Counted from the first letter of the stretch, positions 1-8,893 are shown. The stretch: DNA of 64,000 bases from Pseudovibrio sp947494035 (GCA_947494035.1 CANLTN010000017.1:1-64000), one strand, 5' to 3'. Translations and numbers: made by a program. Notes: generated from the letters alone by a model not told the origin.

Positions 1-2
1 AT

Positions 3-62
3 CTCTTCAACTCCGAGGAATGCTCAAACTTCCTTCAAGCCGCAGGATACGCCTCACATTAA
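3..62 (+). pseudogene. C-terminal tip of an IS630-type transposase, cut by the window edge
   Basis: Reading from base 3, the frame gives 19 residues ending NFLQAAGYASH and then TAA. I recognise this as the usual end of IS630-family transposases, which close with a block like (F)xxxECxNYFxxAGY. The ECSNFLQAAGY segment fits that pattern, and a bidirectional hairpin terminator follows at once. Only the last codons lie in the window, so I cannot tell whether the element is intact upstream. Sequence to the left of base 1 would settle it. The match is short, so this is a moderate call. Confidence 0.5.
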
Positions 63-76
63 AAGCAAACCGCTTT

Positions 77-110
77 AAAAAAGCCGCAGCGTTCAAACTG
101 CGGCTTTTTT
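77..110. terminator. Bidirectional hairpin terminator
   Basis: The arms aagccgcag (81-89) and ctgcggctt (99-107) form a 9-bp stem with a run of A on the left and T on the right. It can therefore end transcription of the transposase tail on + and of the fadD-like gene on -. Confidence 0.8.
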
Positions 111-131
111 CATATCTTCTGGATAGACCGA

Positions 132-1766
132 CTACTGAGCGCGTAACTCTCGGCGTAAGATCTTGCCCACTGTGGACTTTGGAAGTTCCTCTAGAAACTC
201 CACGTGCTTTGGCACTTTGTAGCCTGCCAGTGCTTTGTGGCAGTAATCCTGCACCGCCTCTGGCGTAACCTCTTTACGACTGCGTACCACAAACGCCTTC
301 ACAGCTTCACCGGTCCGCTCATCAGGCGTACCAGTTACAGCGACCTCGACCACACCCTCAATCTCTGCAATCACTGCCTCGACCTCGGCGGGATAAACAT
401 TGAAGCCGGATACGAGCACCATATCCTTCTTGCGGTCAACGATCTTGAAGTTGTTGCGCTTGTCCATGATAGCGATATCGCCGGTGCGGAAGAAACCATC
501 CGGCGTCATTACAGCAGCCGTTGCATCAGGCTTGCGCCAGTACCCCTGCATGACCTGCGGACCTCGTGCACAAAGCTCACCCGGTTGCCCCATTTGTACC
601 TCATTATCGTCCGCATCAAGCAGCTTGATCTCAGTCATTGGCATGACCTGACCAACCGTCTCGGTAAACTCCGTGCTGTCGAAGGGGTTCACCGACAGAA
701 TCGGGGACGTCTCACTCAGGCCATAGCCTTCAATGATGTGGTGACCGGTTACCTGTTTCCACTTGTCCGAAACAGCCCTTTGAATCGCAGAGCCACCGCC
801 CATGGCGAACTTGTAGTTGCTGAAGTCTAACTCATCAAAGCCCGGCGTATGCAGCAGTCCGTTAAACAGCGTATTAACGCCGGTAATCACACTTAGCTTG
901 TGCTTCTTCAGCTCAGCCACAAATGCAGGCATGTCCCGTGGATTGGTGATCAGGACGTTCTTTGATCCAAGCCAGTAATAGGACAGGCAATTCACCATGA
1001 GCGCGAAGATATGGTAAAGCGGCAGTGCAGTGATTACCACTTCCTCGCCAGCGCGCATGAACCCGTCAGTGGCCGCATCAAATTGCATGACGTTTGCAAC
1101 CAAATTGCCATGGCTCAACGCCGCGCCTTTAGAAAGCCCGGTCGTACCACCCGTATACTGCAGGTAAATCAGATCGCTGCGGTTGATCTGCGGCGGAACA
1201 AAGTCCAATTGCTCCCCCTTGGCAATAACGTCATTAACCGTTGCCCGGTCTGTAAACATTTCATGCGCAGGCGGAGAGGGTAGGTCCACACCTGACGCAT
1301 CACCCACATTGGCAATTACCACGTTCTTGACCGGTGTGTCGGCAATCACCTCTGCCAGAGTGGTACTGGAACCGGAGAAAACAAAAATGGTGTCGGTGTC
1401 GGCATCATTGAGCTGATGCTTTAGCTCACGTGGTGTATAAAGAGGATTGACGTTAACCTGCACCAGTCCGGCGCGTAAAATACCAAACATGACCACTGGA
1501 AACGCCAGTATATTTGGAAGCATAATGGCGACGCGGTCGCCTTTCTTCAGGCCCAGTTCATTTTGCAAATAAGCCGCAACTGAACGCGACTTCTCGTCAA
1601 TCTCTTTGAATGTAAGCGACTGACCAAAATTGGTGAACGCCACATTATCTGCAAAGCGACTATTTGCCTCTTCAAATATCTCGATCACAGACCCGTAGGC
1701 ATTCACGTTGATTGGCTTGGTAAATACAGTAGGTGTCCCTGTCGGTGCACTAAGTGTATCAGTCAT
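132..1766 (-). CDS. fadD: Long-chain acyl-CoA ligase (FadD-like, AMP-binding)
   Basis: This 544-residue enzyme belongs to the ANL superfamily and should activate a fatty or related carboxylic acid to its CoA thioester with ATP. The AMP-binding loop YTGGTTGLSKGA lies near residue 205, GYGLSETSP near 350, RTGD near 430 and the C-terminal catalytic lysine block LPKSTVGKILRREL at the end. The start was set at the ATG at 1766, because GGAGG lies just upstream (1771-1776); an in-frame ATG four codons earlier has no such site. It lies directly downstream of a TetR gene on the same strand. The exact chain length or substrate cannot be read from sequence. Confidence 0.88.
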   Translation of the reverse strand: MTDTLSAPTGTPTVFTKPINVNAYGSVIEIFEEANSRFADNVAFTNFGQSLTFKEIDEKSRSVAAYLQNELGLKKGDRVAIMLPNILAFPVVMFGILRAGLVQVNVNPLYTPRELKHQLNDADTDTIFVFSGSSTTLAEVIADTPVKNVVIANVGDASGVDLPSPPAHEMFTDRATVNDVIAKGEQLDFVPPQINRSDLIYLQYTGGTTGLSKGAALSHGNLVANVMQFDAATDGFMRAGEEVVITALPLYHIFALMVNCLSYYWLGSKNVLITNPRDMPAFVAELKKHKLSVITGVNTLFNGLLHTPGFDELDFSNYKFAMGGGSAIQRAVSDKWKQVTGHHIIEGYGLSETSPILSVNPFDSTEFTETVGQVMPMTEIKLLDADDNEVQMGQPGELCARGPQVMQGYWRKPDATAAVMTPDGFFRTGDIAIMDKRNNFKIVDRKKDMVLVSGFNVYPAEVEAVIAEIEGVVEVAVTGTPDERTGEAVKAFVVRSRKEVTPEAVQDYCHKALAGYKVPKHVEFLEELPKSTVGKILRRELRAQ

Positions 1767-1788
1767 AATTCCTCCCAAAATTAAAACC

Positions 1789-1801
1789 CATACCGGTATA
1801 C
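1789..1801. promoter_or_regulatory. Palindrome between tetR and fadD-like gene, candidate operator
   Basis: A perfect 10-bp palindrome, ataccggtat (1790-1799), sits in the 59-bp gap between the TetR gene and the acyl-CoA ligase. It is a reasonable place for the adjacent TetR protein to bind, but that is inference from position and symmetry only. Confidence 0.35.
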
Positions 1802-1825
1802 TAAGATATTATTTCAGCTTATGCT

Positions 1826-2494
1826 TCAGGAATATCGTTCATCCTCAAGAATTTGATGGATCTTATCTTTCTCGTTTTGAAAGTCTTTTGGCGGCGCAAG
1901 CCCAAGAACGCCCATACCCGCCTTGAAGGCCACGTCAACCATCGCCTGTGATCCAAAATGTGCTGGTCCTGCATTTCGGATAGCTTGGTTCGCTGTGAAA
2001 CCATGGATCAGCTGAATGGACTCTCGAACGGTCATTTCCCAATCATTTGAGGGGATCTCGTCTTTATACGGCTCACACAGCGTCAGAACCCAGTCCGCTG
2101 TCGCTGATGTTAGCTTTTGGAACCTCTTCCAGATCTCTGGTTCCCGAGCTGAAATCTCATGAGCAGCGCGATAAAGGCCCATGTTATTCTGAAGTACTTT
2201 ATGACTCAGCGCCGCCATAAAGTAGATGGTGCTCTCCAAAGACCCCAGTGGCTCTTGAGGTTCTTTAAGAAGTACGTGAACATGCTCTTCGTAAAGTTCA
2301 AAAAGTCTCTCGAACAGCATTTCTTTGTTCTTGAAACGAAAATAAAAATTTCCTGTAGAGGAGCCCGCAAGCTGCACAATGTCTGAAACCCGTGCCCTCG
2401 CGACACCCTCCTTGGCAAAAATTGTTTTGGCAGCGTGCAGGAAGTTCTGCTCCGCCTCATAGCCTCGTTTTTGCTTTGGCTTATAAGATTTCAT
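1826..2494 (-). CDS. TetR/AcrR-family transcriptional regulator
   Basis: A 222-residue protein with an N-terminal TetR helix-turn-helix (residues about 15-60: FAKEGVARARVSDIVQLAGSS, then GNFYFRFKNKEMLFERLF) and a helical ligand-binding C-terminus. The ATG at 2494 is preferred over an upstream in-frame start because translation then begins just before the basic stretch KSYKPKQKR, as usual in the family. It is encoded just upstream of the acyl-CoA ligase on the same strand and divergent from the TRAP operon. It most plausibly represses one or both in response to an acid or acyl-CoA. A 6-bp inverted repeat, gctaca/tgtagc (2575-2599), lies between this gene and dctP. Confidence 0.85.
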   Translation of the reverse strand: MKSYKPKQKRGYEAEQNFLHAAKTIFAKEGVARARVSDIVQLAGSSTGNFYFRFKNKEMLFERLFELYEEHVHVLLKEPQEPLGSLESTIYFMAALSHKVLQNNMGLYRAAHEISAREPEIWKRFQKLTSATADWVLTLCEPYKDEIPSNDWEMTVRESIQLIHGFTANQAIRNAGPAHFGSQAMVDVAFKAGMGVLGLAPPKDFQNEKDKIHQILEDERYS

Positions 2495-2625
2495 TTCACA
2501 CTCAAGCTGGACGGTGGGTTCTGTTCTGGCTAATGACAATAATGTTGCCAAACTATAACAACTCTTTGTTTCCGGCTACAGATAATAGATAAATGTAGCT
2601 GTGAATTGAGAATATCGGGGGGATA

Positions 2626-3624
2626 ATGAAACTACGCGTTTTTTTGCTTGGGTCAGCACTGTCTCTCGCTGTGCCCGCAGGTGCAGCTGAAGCTGTTAAA
2701 GAACTGCGATTTGCAACCAGCGCACCTTTGGGTACCCCGTGGGTGAAGCATGCAGAAAGCATGATCGAAAAGATTACCGACAGTTCCAACGGCACTTTGA
2801 GCGTAGAATTATTTCACGCTGGTCAGCTCGGTACCGAACCGGTGACAGTGCAAAAAACCATTCGCGGGCGTATCGATATTCTCAGCTCCTCGTTGACTGC
2901 ATTTTCTACAGTGGTTCCGGAACTGACCCTTTTGGGTGTCCCGTTTCTTTGGGACAGTTACGCCCAGATTGATTGCGCAATGGAGCAGCATATAACACCG
3001 CTCTTTGGGCCTCTCTTCGAGGAAAAGGGTCTCAAGATCCTGCAATGGGGCGAATTGGGCTGGGTCCATGCCTTTGGTACAAAGCCAATTCTTTCCCCTC
3101 AGGATGTAAGGGGGGGCAAGGTGCGTGCTGCACCTGCAAAATACTCTGTCAACTTCTGGGATGGGATGGGAGCAAACAGTGTTGTGCTTTCTTTGGTTGA
3201 AACGCCCTCAGCGCTACAAACCGGCATGGTAGAAGGGGGAAGTCTACCAGCTGTAACATATGTTGCTATGGGCATGGGCGAACTTGCACCCCATCTCACA
3301 CTGTCATCGCACCTGTACCAACCAGCGGCGCTCGTGATGAATATGCGTGCATGGAAGAAGCTGAGCCGCGAAGAGCAGGATAGCATCACCAATGCGCTCG
3401 TGCCTGTTCAAGATGTGCGCGATGACGTGCGTACCATGGCAGACAGCATGGTCGCTGATTTTGAGCAAAGCGGCGGATATGTCCATGAGCTCTCCCCCGA
3501 ACAGCGCGAAGAGTGGAAGAACGCTGTCTTACCTCAGCGCGAAGAACTGGTGAGTTCAATTGGCGGACGAGCACAAGAGATCTGGCCAAAAATTCTTGAA
3601 GCGAAGCAAGCTTGCACGCTCTAA
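2626..3624 (+). CDS. dctP: TRAP transporter substrate-binding protein (DctP family)
   Basis: This 332-residue periplasmic receptor of a TRAP transporter starts with a signal peptide (MKLRVFLLGSALSLAVPAGA, cleavage about residue 20-22). The family block KVRAAPAKYSVNFWDGMGANSV near residue 165 contains the conserved arginine that in this family binds the substrate carboxylate. A strong Shine-Dalgarno run of G precedes the ATG. It heads a P-Q-M operon. A hairpin between P and Q can give more receptor than permease. The substrate is an organic acid by family; the neighbouring acyl-CoA ligase suggests that the imported acid may be CoA-activated, which is inference. Confidence 0.9.
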   Translation: MKLRVFLLGSALSLAVPAGAAEAVKELRFATSAPLGTPWVKHAESMIEKITDSSNGTLSVELFHAGQLGTEPVTVQKTIRGRIDILSSSLTAFSTVVPELTLLGVPFLWDSYAQIDCAMEQHITPLFGPLFEEKGLKILQWGELGWVHAFGTKPILSPQDVRGGKVRAAPAKYSVNFWDGMGANSVVLSLVETPSALQTGMVEGGSLPAVTYVAMGMGELAPHLTLSSHLYQPAALVMNMRAWKKLSREEQDSITNALVPVQDVRDDVRTMADSMVADFEQSGGYVHELSPEQREEWKNAVLPQREELVSSIGGRAQEIWPKILEAKQACTL

Positions 3625-3642
3625 GACCTGACACCTGAAAGG

Positions 3643-3670
3643 AAGAGCCCTGCTGATTTTAAGGGCTCTT
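3643..3670 (+). terminator. Intra-operon hairpin after dctP
   Basis: A 9-bp perfect stem, aagagccct (3643-3651) with agggctctt (3662-3670), is followed by atcaattttt. It lies in the dctP-dctQ gap and probably attenuates the membrane subunits relative to the binding protein. Confidence 0.65.
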
Positions 3671-3681
3671 ATCAATTTTTC

Positions 3682-4170
3682 ATGAAGCGTTTCTTCCATC
3701 TGTTGTACCGGTTCGAAGCAACTGTCGCCGCCACGGCCTACGTCATCGTTGTTCTGGTCATGCTGATAGATATTATTGGCCGGGAGTTCTTTGATTTATC
3801 GCTGATGCACAGCAGCAAGATCGCTTTGTTTTCTGCTATTATTGCGGGAATGCTAGGCCTTGGCCTTGCAACATCATCAGGCACCCATATTCGGCCCAGA
3901 GTCACTGATCACCTGTTACCGCAGGTTTTACAGATACCTCTTCAAAGACTGGGTGATGTCCTGAGCGCGGGGCTCTTCCTGTATGCCGGATACATCTCGT
4001 TTGGGCTGGTGCGCTCCTCCTATGAAATCGGCTTTCTGGTGCCCGTGGTGGATTGGCCGCTCTGGTGGTTCCAATCCATTATGCCCTACGCTTTTTGTTC
4101 CAACGCTTTGAGGCACGCCAGCTTCGCTCTGTCGCCCGCATTAAAGCCAGTTGAGGAAGATGTAGGATGA
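3682..4170 (+). CDS. dctQ: TRAP transporter small permease (DctQ family)
   Basis: A 162-residue membrane protein with about four transmembrane segments (residues 15-33, 45-65, 90-110, 130-150), as expected for the small TRAP subunit. The stretch VLVMLIDIIGREFFD after the first helix matches the usual DctQ pattern ending in (G/N)REF. Its stop codon overlaps the start of dctM by four bases, so the two membrane subunits are translationally coupled. Confidence 0.88.
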   Translation: MKRFFHLLYRFEATVAATAYVIVVLVMLIDIIGREFFDLSLMHSSKIALFSAIIAGMLGLGLATSSGTHIRPRVTDHLLPQVLQIPLQRLGDVLSAGLFLYAGYISFGLVRSSYEIGFLVPVVDWPLWWFQSIMPYAFCSNALRHASFALSPALKPVEEDVG

Positions 4171-5429
4171 CTTATCCAATCCTCCTCACACTCGTCGTTT
4201 TGGTAATGCTCCTTTTAAGGCAAAACCTGATCGTGATCCTGATGGTCTTAGGCGCGTCAGTGCAGATGCTTTATAGCGATGGCGACCTATTGTTCATGGC
4301 GGAGGACTTCTGGGCAGCGCTTGATCGCGAGGTTCTACTCTCTATTCCGGTGTTCCTGCTCTGTGGTTCCATCATGAGCCGCGGCGCGATTGCTGAGCGC
4401 CTCGTTATGGTCCTCAAAGCGTTGACGGGGTCGCTCTCCGGTGGGCTTGGTGTTGCAGCAATCCTATCCTCGGCGTTTTTTGCAGCAATCTCAGGGTCAT
4501 CCATGGTCACGCTGCTGGCCGTTGGAACGGTCCTTTATCCGGCTTTGAAGGAGCAGGGTTATTCAACTCGCTACTCTCTTGGGGCTTTGACCAGCGCTGG
4601 AACGTTGGGTGTAGTGATTCCGCCCAGTATTCCCATGATCGTCTATGGTCTGGTCACAGAAACATCTATCACAGACATGTTTTTGGCTGGCCTTATCCCG
4701 GGGCTTTTGCTCACACTCCTTCTGGCGCTTTACTCAGCATGGACAAATAGGTCCATGCCCCGGGATGTGTTTAATTTCGCAGCCCTACGCAGCGCCGTGA
4801 CCAATGGAATATGGTCTTTGCTCATGCCGGTCATTTTGCTGGGTGGCATTTACTCTGGGTACTTCACCGCAACAGAAAGCGCCGCCGTCGCCTTGGCTTA
4901 TGCACTGGTGGTTGAGCTTTGCATCTACAAAGAACTAACCTTTGCTGGACTTTGGGTAGCAGTCATTCATACAACCCAGTTGCTTGGCGGTTTGCTGCCA
5001 ATTGTGGCCATCGCTGCGACCTTGAATATGGTGCTGACCACCGAACAGGTCCCAACCCAGCTGGCTGAGTGGATGTCCAGTCATGTGGAACAAAAATGGC
5101 TGTTCCTCATTTGTTTAAACCTGCTGCTGTTGCTGGTTGGCGTCTTCATGGAGATCATCTCCGCCGTGCTGATCATGGCACCCATTCTATTACCCATCGC
5201 AAATGCCTATGGCATAGATCCGGTGCATCTCGGCATCATCATGATTATCAATCTGGAAATCGGACTGCTGACGCCGCCGGTCGGCATCAACCTCATCGTG
5301 GCCTCTCAGGCCTTTAGTGAAAGCTTCTGGACTGTCACCAGATCTGCTCTCCCGTTTGTCCTGATCATGCTCTTTGCGCTGCTTCTGGTCACTTTCCTGC
5401 CAGACCTTTCCTTGGTCTTTGTGCGCTAG
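4167..5429 (+). CDS. dctM: TRAP transporter large permease (DctM family)
   Basis: A 420-residue polytopic inner-membrane protein that forms the ion-coupled transport channel. It has the family length, many hydrophobic segments and signature stretches such as SGSSMVTLLAVGTVLYPALKEQGY, GTLGVVIPPSIPMIVYG and MGxHLG-type IDPVHLGIIMIINLEIGLLTPPVG near the C-terminus. It overlaps dctQ by ATGA. Together with dctP and dctQ this makes a complete TRAP system. Confidence 0.92.
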   Translation: MTYPILLTLVVLVMLLLRQNLIVILMVLGASVQMLYSDGDLLFMAEDFWAALDREVLLSIPVFLLCGSIMSRGAIAERLVMVLKALTGSLSGGLGVAAILSSAFFAAISGSSMVTLLAVGTVLYPALKEQGYSTRYSLGALTSAGTLGVVIPPSIPMIVYGLVTETSITDMFLAGLIPGLLLTLLLALYSAWTNRSMPRDVFNFAALRSAVTNGIWSLLMPVILLGGIYSGYFTATESAAVALAYALVVELCIYKELTFAGLWVAVIHTTQLLGGLLPIVAIAATLNMVLTTEQVPTQLAEWMSSHVEQKWLFLICLNLLLLLVGVFMEIISAVLIMAPILLPIANAYGIDPVHLGIIMIINLEIGLLTPPVGINLIVASQAFSESFWTVTRSALPFVLIMLFALLLVTFLPDLSLVFVR

Positions 5430-5620
5430 AGATACAATAAACGAGAGCAGGCGCATATACGGCGCAACCATGATTGGAAGCCTCACAGAATCACGACTTT
5501 TCCTATCAGTTACACCATGGACTGCGCTCCAATTTTTGTTGGTGGTTCAGAGAAGTTTCTCCTCGAATTATAAGGTGACCTGACGTAGGTTTCAGGTTCG
5601 TTTCATAATTGCGAGTTCCT

Positions 5621-6313
5621 ATGATTGAGTTTGAAAAGAATTTGGAAGCTGCTCTGAAAGCGCATGATCAGAGTGAAGATGCCAGTCACGATCTCTACCA
5701 CGCCCGCCGCGTAAAATTGGCCGCGCTGGATATCGCGCAGCGCCGCGGGGAGGGGGATGAGCAGGTGTTGGTTGCCGCCGCCTACCTCCACGATCTTGTC
5801 AACGTGCCCAAAAATTCCCCTGATCGCTCAAAAGCGTCCAAGTTGTCCGCTGAGGCTGCCGAACCAATCCTCAAGGAACTGGGTGTCTCGGCGCAGAAGA
5901 TCGAACAAATCAAACACGCCATCGAAGCTCACAGCTTTTCCGCAGAGATCCCGCCACAAACCATTGAGGCCAAGATCCTGCAGGATGCCGACCGGCTCGA
6001 ATCCCTCGGCGCAATCGGCATTGCCCGCACATTTTACATCGCCAAGATTATGAATTCGCACTTGTTCCACGGCGGAGATCTGTTCGCAAGCGAACGGGAG
6101 CTTAACGACAAGTCATTCGGTGTCGATCATTTTGCGCTCAAACTGCTCAAACTGCACAAAACCATGCAGACTAAAGAAGGCCGTGACGTCGCCCGCGAGC
6201 GCACCGACTATATGATCGGCTTTTTAAAGCAGCTGGCAGCAGAAACAGGCTTTACCTACCCTGAAGATGATGACCTCTGGATTGAAAAGGAAGCTCCAAA
6301 AATTACCGCCTGA
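5621..6313 (+). CDS. HD-domain phosphohydrolase (YedJ-like)
   Basis: This 230-residue cytoplasmic protein carries a metal-dependent HD fold. Candidate ligands are the His of SHDLYHARRV (about residue 24), the HD pair of AAAYLHDLVN (about residue 52), and the Asp of LQDADRLESLGAIGIARTF near residue 120. This layout matches the small HD proteins related to E. coli YedJ, whose substrate is unknown. The ATG at 5621 is preferred over an upstream in-frame TTG at 5609. It converges on the LacI regulator, with three bases between stop codons. No function in sugar uptake can be claimed from position alone. Confidence 0.75.
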   Translation: MIEFEKNLEAALKAHDQSEDASHDLYHARRVKLAALDIAQRRGEGDEQVLVAAAYLHDLVNVPKNSPDRSKASKLSAEAAEPILKELGVSAQKIEQIKHAIEAHSFSAEIPPQTIEAKILQDADRLESLGAIGIARTFYIAKIMNSHLFHGGDLFASERELNDKSFGVDHFALKLLKLHKTMQTKEGRDVARERTDYMIGFLKQLAAETGFTYPEDDDLWIEKEAPKITA

Positions 6314-6316
6314 TCT

Positions 6317-7369
6317 CTAGCCCTGAAAAGAATCGAAAGGCGGGAATGAGATGTCCGGGTCCTGGATGGTCTGTTCAAACGGGCCATCGGGCTGTTGCAT
6401 GGTTTTAAGAAGGTTGGTCCCCAACAAAATACCTGCCTGACGGATATCCTCGCCAATATTGTCGATATGTGGATCAATCTGATGGAGTGTTTGCGAGCTT
6501 GACTTCACAACCGCATCAAAATCCACGCCCCGCTCTTTCCCCGCCTGACGATAACCATTAGCAATCGCAAGAAATGAGGTCTCGCCTGGACAGATGAACC
6601 CGTCAGGTGCTTCCTCCGTTCCTGCGATTTGGCGTGCCCATTCAAAGACCGCCGGCATATCAGAATCAAGACTGATGCCCTCGGGGATATAGCTTTCCAG
6701 CCCTTCCTGACGAATTGCACGCTTATAACCGTAGTTCAGATGCTGGTAGAAACTGAAATGGTCTGGCGGGAGAATAATACAGATGCGCCGCCGACCTTTT
6801 TGCATCAGTCGCAAGACTGATTCATACGCAAATTTTTCATTGTCATAATCAACAAATGAATGTTGATAACCGAATTCGGTACGCCCATGAGTGGTGAATG
6901 GAAAGCTGTGCTCCCTTAAAAAACGCACCCGTTCATCAAAAGGCCGGGTCCGCGAGAAGATAATCCCGTCAGCCAGTTGGTTGCGCACAATGTGTTCCAC
7001 AGGCTCCATCGGGTCGCCCCCGAGGAATTGCGGTGTAACATTCAGGTGATAGTCTGTACCCATCAACGCGTGCGCCACACCCGCAATCAGCGAGTTTCCA
7101 AAACTCAGAATCTCGTTATGAGGATCAAGAATCAGCGAGATAACTTTGGTCTTGCCAGTTCGCAATCGTTGCGCCGCACGGTCCGGAATATAGCCGATTT
7201 CCTCAGCAATTTTGCTTACGCGCAGCCGGGTTGCCTGTGCAATTTTCTTATCGTCCTGAAGGGCCCGCGAGACAGTTGTCACCGCAAGTCCGGTCATCTC
7301 CGCGATTGTCTTTTGCGTAGGTTTCGTTACGGAATGAGCGGAGGAAATTTGCGGTTTTCGTACAGGCAT
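6317..7369 (-). CDS. LacI-family regulator of the adjacent glucose/mannose ABC operon
   Basis: A 350-residue LacI/GalR repressor. The N-terminal helix-turn-helix reads TIAEMTGLAVTTVSRALQDD (about residues 20-40) and is followed by the hinge helix segment AAQRLRTGKT. The rest is a periplasmic-binding-protein fold for an effector sugar. The ATG at 7369 was chosen because it places the HTH at the family position, although its GGGAGG lies about 14 bases away. It is transcribed away from the gts-like operon, and palindromic LacI-type sites lie in the shared 200-bp promoter region. It probably represses sugar uptake in the absence of sugar. Confidence 0.85.
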   Translation of the reverse strand: MPVRKPQISSAHSVTKPTQKTIAEMTGLAVTTVSRALQDDKKIAQATRLRVSKIAEEIGYIPDRAAQRLRTGKTKVISLILDPHNEILSFGNSLIAGVAHALMGTDYHLNVTPQFLGGDPMEPVEHIVRNQLADGIIFSRTRPFDERVRFLREHSFPFTTHGRTEFGYQHSFVDYDNEKFAYESVLRLMQKGRRRICIILPPDHFSFYQHLNYGYKRAIRQEGLESYIPEGISLDSDMPAVFEWARQIAGTEEAPDGFICPGETSFLAIANGYRQAGKERGVDFDAVVKSSSQTLHQIDPHIDNIGEDIRQAGILLGTNLLKTMQQPDGPFEQTIQDPDISFPPFDSFQG

Positions 7370-7409
7370 GTGAAACCAGTTTACCTCCCTAAGATCAACT
7401 GAATAACGA

Positions 7410-7423
7410 TTGTAACGATGCAA
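7410..7423. promoter_or_regulatory. Candidate LacI-type operator near the regulator start
   Basis: The sequence ttgtaacgatgcaa is a degenerate palindrome and resembles the second site at 7504-7517 (shared TTGTAACG and terminal AA). It lies in the leader of the regulator gene and would suit autoregulation. Confidence 0.4.
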
Positions 7424-7487
7424 AAAAAAATGTGATTTCCATTTGATACAAAAAACACCATTCAAGTCAATGGGTTCAAATTTGGGA

Positions 7488-7518
7488 TTGACTTATCTAA
7501 TATTTGTAACGTTATAAG
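7488..7518 (+). promoter_or_regulatory. Candidate promoter and LacI-type operator for the gtsABCD-like operon
   Basis: A possible -35 ttgact (7488-7493) and -10 tataag (7513-7518) are spaced 19 bases apart. The near-palindrome ttgtaacgttataa (7504-7517, central AACGTT) overlaps the -10, as a repressor operator would. The spacing is long for a sigma-70 promoter, so the promoter part is tentative. Confidence 0.4.
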
Positions 7519-7575
7519 TTCTATGTTAGTCGTATTTTTGTGTAGAAATCTAAAGTTGTGATCGGGAGGCAACAC

Positions 7576-8826
7576 ATGCACAAACTACTAGTCAAAACTA
7601 CATCCGCTTTGGCACTGCTGGCAGCAACCGCTGGTACATCTGTGGCGGCAGACGTTGAAGTGCTGCACTGGTGGACCGCGGGAGGCGAGGCAGCCGCACT
7701 TAACGTTCTGAAGGACGATTTGGGAACTCAGGGCATTGGTTGGGCTGATATGCCTGTAGCCGGCGGTGGCGGCGAAAGCGCGATGACCGTCCTGCGTGCA
7801 CGCGTAACTGCTGGTAACGCACCAACAGCTGTTCAGATGCTTGGCTTCGACATTCAGGATTGGGCAAAAGAGGGCGCTTTGGCAAACCTCAACGAAGTTG
7901 CAGCTGCTGAAGGCTGGGACGATGTTGTACCTGCAGCGCTGCAGCGTTTTGCCAAGTACGATGGAAAGTGGATTTCCGCACCTGTAAACGTGCACTCCAC
8001 CAACTGGGTATGGGCAAACAAAGCTGTGCTGGACAAAAACGGCATTGCAACCCCAACCACTTGGGAAGAGTTCACCGCAGCGCTTGAAAAGCTGAAAGCA
8101 GCTGGTGTAACGCCGCTTGCACACGGTGGTCAGCCTTGGCAGGACGCAACCCTGTTCGACGCAGTCGCCATGAGCACCGGTGGTCCGGACTTCTATAAAG
8201 CTGCCTTCATCGATCTGGACGAAGAAGCTCTTGGTTCTGACACCATGAAAGAAGCGTTCGATCGTATGGCTGTTCTGCGTGGAAACGTTGATAGCAACTT
8301 CTCCGGTCGTGACTGGAACCTTGCAACTGCAATGGTTATCAACGGTGACGCTGGCTTCCAGATGATGGGTGACTGGGCAAAAGGTGAATTCCTTGGCGCA
8401 GGCAAAAAGCCGGGCGAAGACTTCCTTTGCTTCCGCTTCCCTGGCACTCAAAACCAGGTGACCTTCAATGCTGACCAGTTCGCTATGTTCGATCAGGGCG
8501 GTGAAGTGTCTAAAGAGCAGGCAGCTCTTGCAAGCGCGATCATGTCACCAAACTTCCAGTCTGCATTTAACGTTGTGAAGGGTTCTGTTCCTGCACGTAC
8601 CGACGTTTCCGACGAAGCGTTTGATGCATGTGGTCAGAAGGGCATGAAAGATCTGGCTGCTGCTGCATCCTCTGGCAACCTGTTCGGTTCCATGGCACAC
8701 GGTCACGCTGCGCCAGCTTCTGTTAAGAACGCCATTTATGACGTTGTAACTGCACACTTCAACGGTGAGTACGATTCTGCGACCGCAGTGGAAGAGCTGG
8801 TAGACGCAGTCTCCATCGCGAAGTAA
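7576..8826 (+). CDS. gtsA: Glucose/mannose ABC transporter substrate-binding protein (GtsA-like)
   Basis: A 416-residue family-1 extracellular solute-binding protein with a cleavable signal peptide (KTTSALALLAATAGTSVAA, about residues 8-26). The mature start VEVLHWWTAGGEAAALNVLK and the block GGGGESAMTVLRARVTAGNAP are those of GtsA-type glucose/mannose receptors. The ATG at 7576 follows GGGAGG and places the signal peptide correctly; an earlier GTG in frame is not needed. It is the first gene of a four-gene ABC operon. A strong hairpin follows, allowing excess receptor over membrane parts. Confidence 0.88.
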   Translation: MHKLLVKTTSALALLAATAGTSVAADVEVLHWWTAGGEAAALNVLKDDLGTQGIGWADMPVAGGGGESAMTVLRARVTAGNAPTAVQMLGFDIQDWAKEGALANLNEVAAAEGWDDVVPAALQRFAKYDGKWISAPVNVHSTNWVWANKAVLDKNGIATPTTWEEFTAALEKLKAAGVTPLAHGGQPWQDATLFDAVAMSTGGPDFYKAAFIDLDEEALGSDTMKEAFDRMAVLRGNVDSNFSGRDWNLATAMVINGDAGFQMMGDWAKGEFLGAGKKPGEDFLCFRFPGTQNQVTFNADQFAMFDQGGEVSKEQAALASAIMSPNFQSAFNVVKGSVPARTDVSDEAFDACGQKGMKDLAAAASSGNLFGSMAHGHAAPASVKNAIYDVVTAHFNGEYDSATAVEELVDAVSIAK

Positions 8827-8833
8827 TTTTAAG

Positions 8834-8860
8834 TGGGGCCGATCCCTCGGCCCCATTTTC
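8834..8860 (+). terminator. Intra-operon hairpin after gtsA-like gene
   Basis: A 9-bp GC-rich stem, tggggccga (8834-8842) with tcggcccca (8847-8855), has a four-base loop and is followed by tttt. Its place between receptor and permease genes fits partial termination. Confidence 0.75.
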
Positions 8861-8893
8861 CCAAAAACAACATAAAATCTGGGGGCAGGGGTC

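Noticed and set aside
5430..5620. Possible 37-codon ORF (MIGSLTESRLF...) between dctM and the HD gene
   Set aside because: Weak ribosome binding site, no family and atypical composition; not enough to call a gene.
7588..8451. Long minus-strand ORF (287 codons) opposite the gtsA-like gene
   Set aside because: It lies fully within the well-supported binding-protein gene, is rich in Cys, His and Arg as antisense frames are, and has no family likeness.
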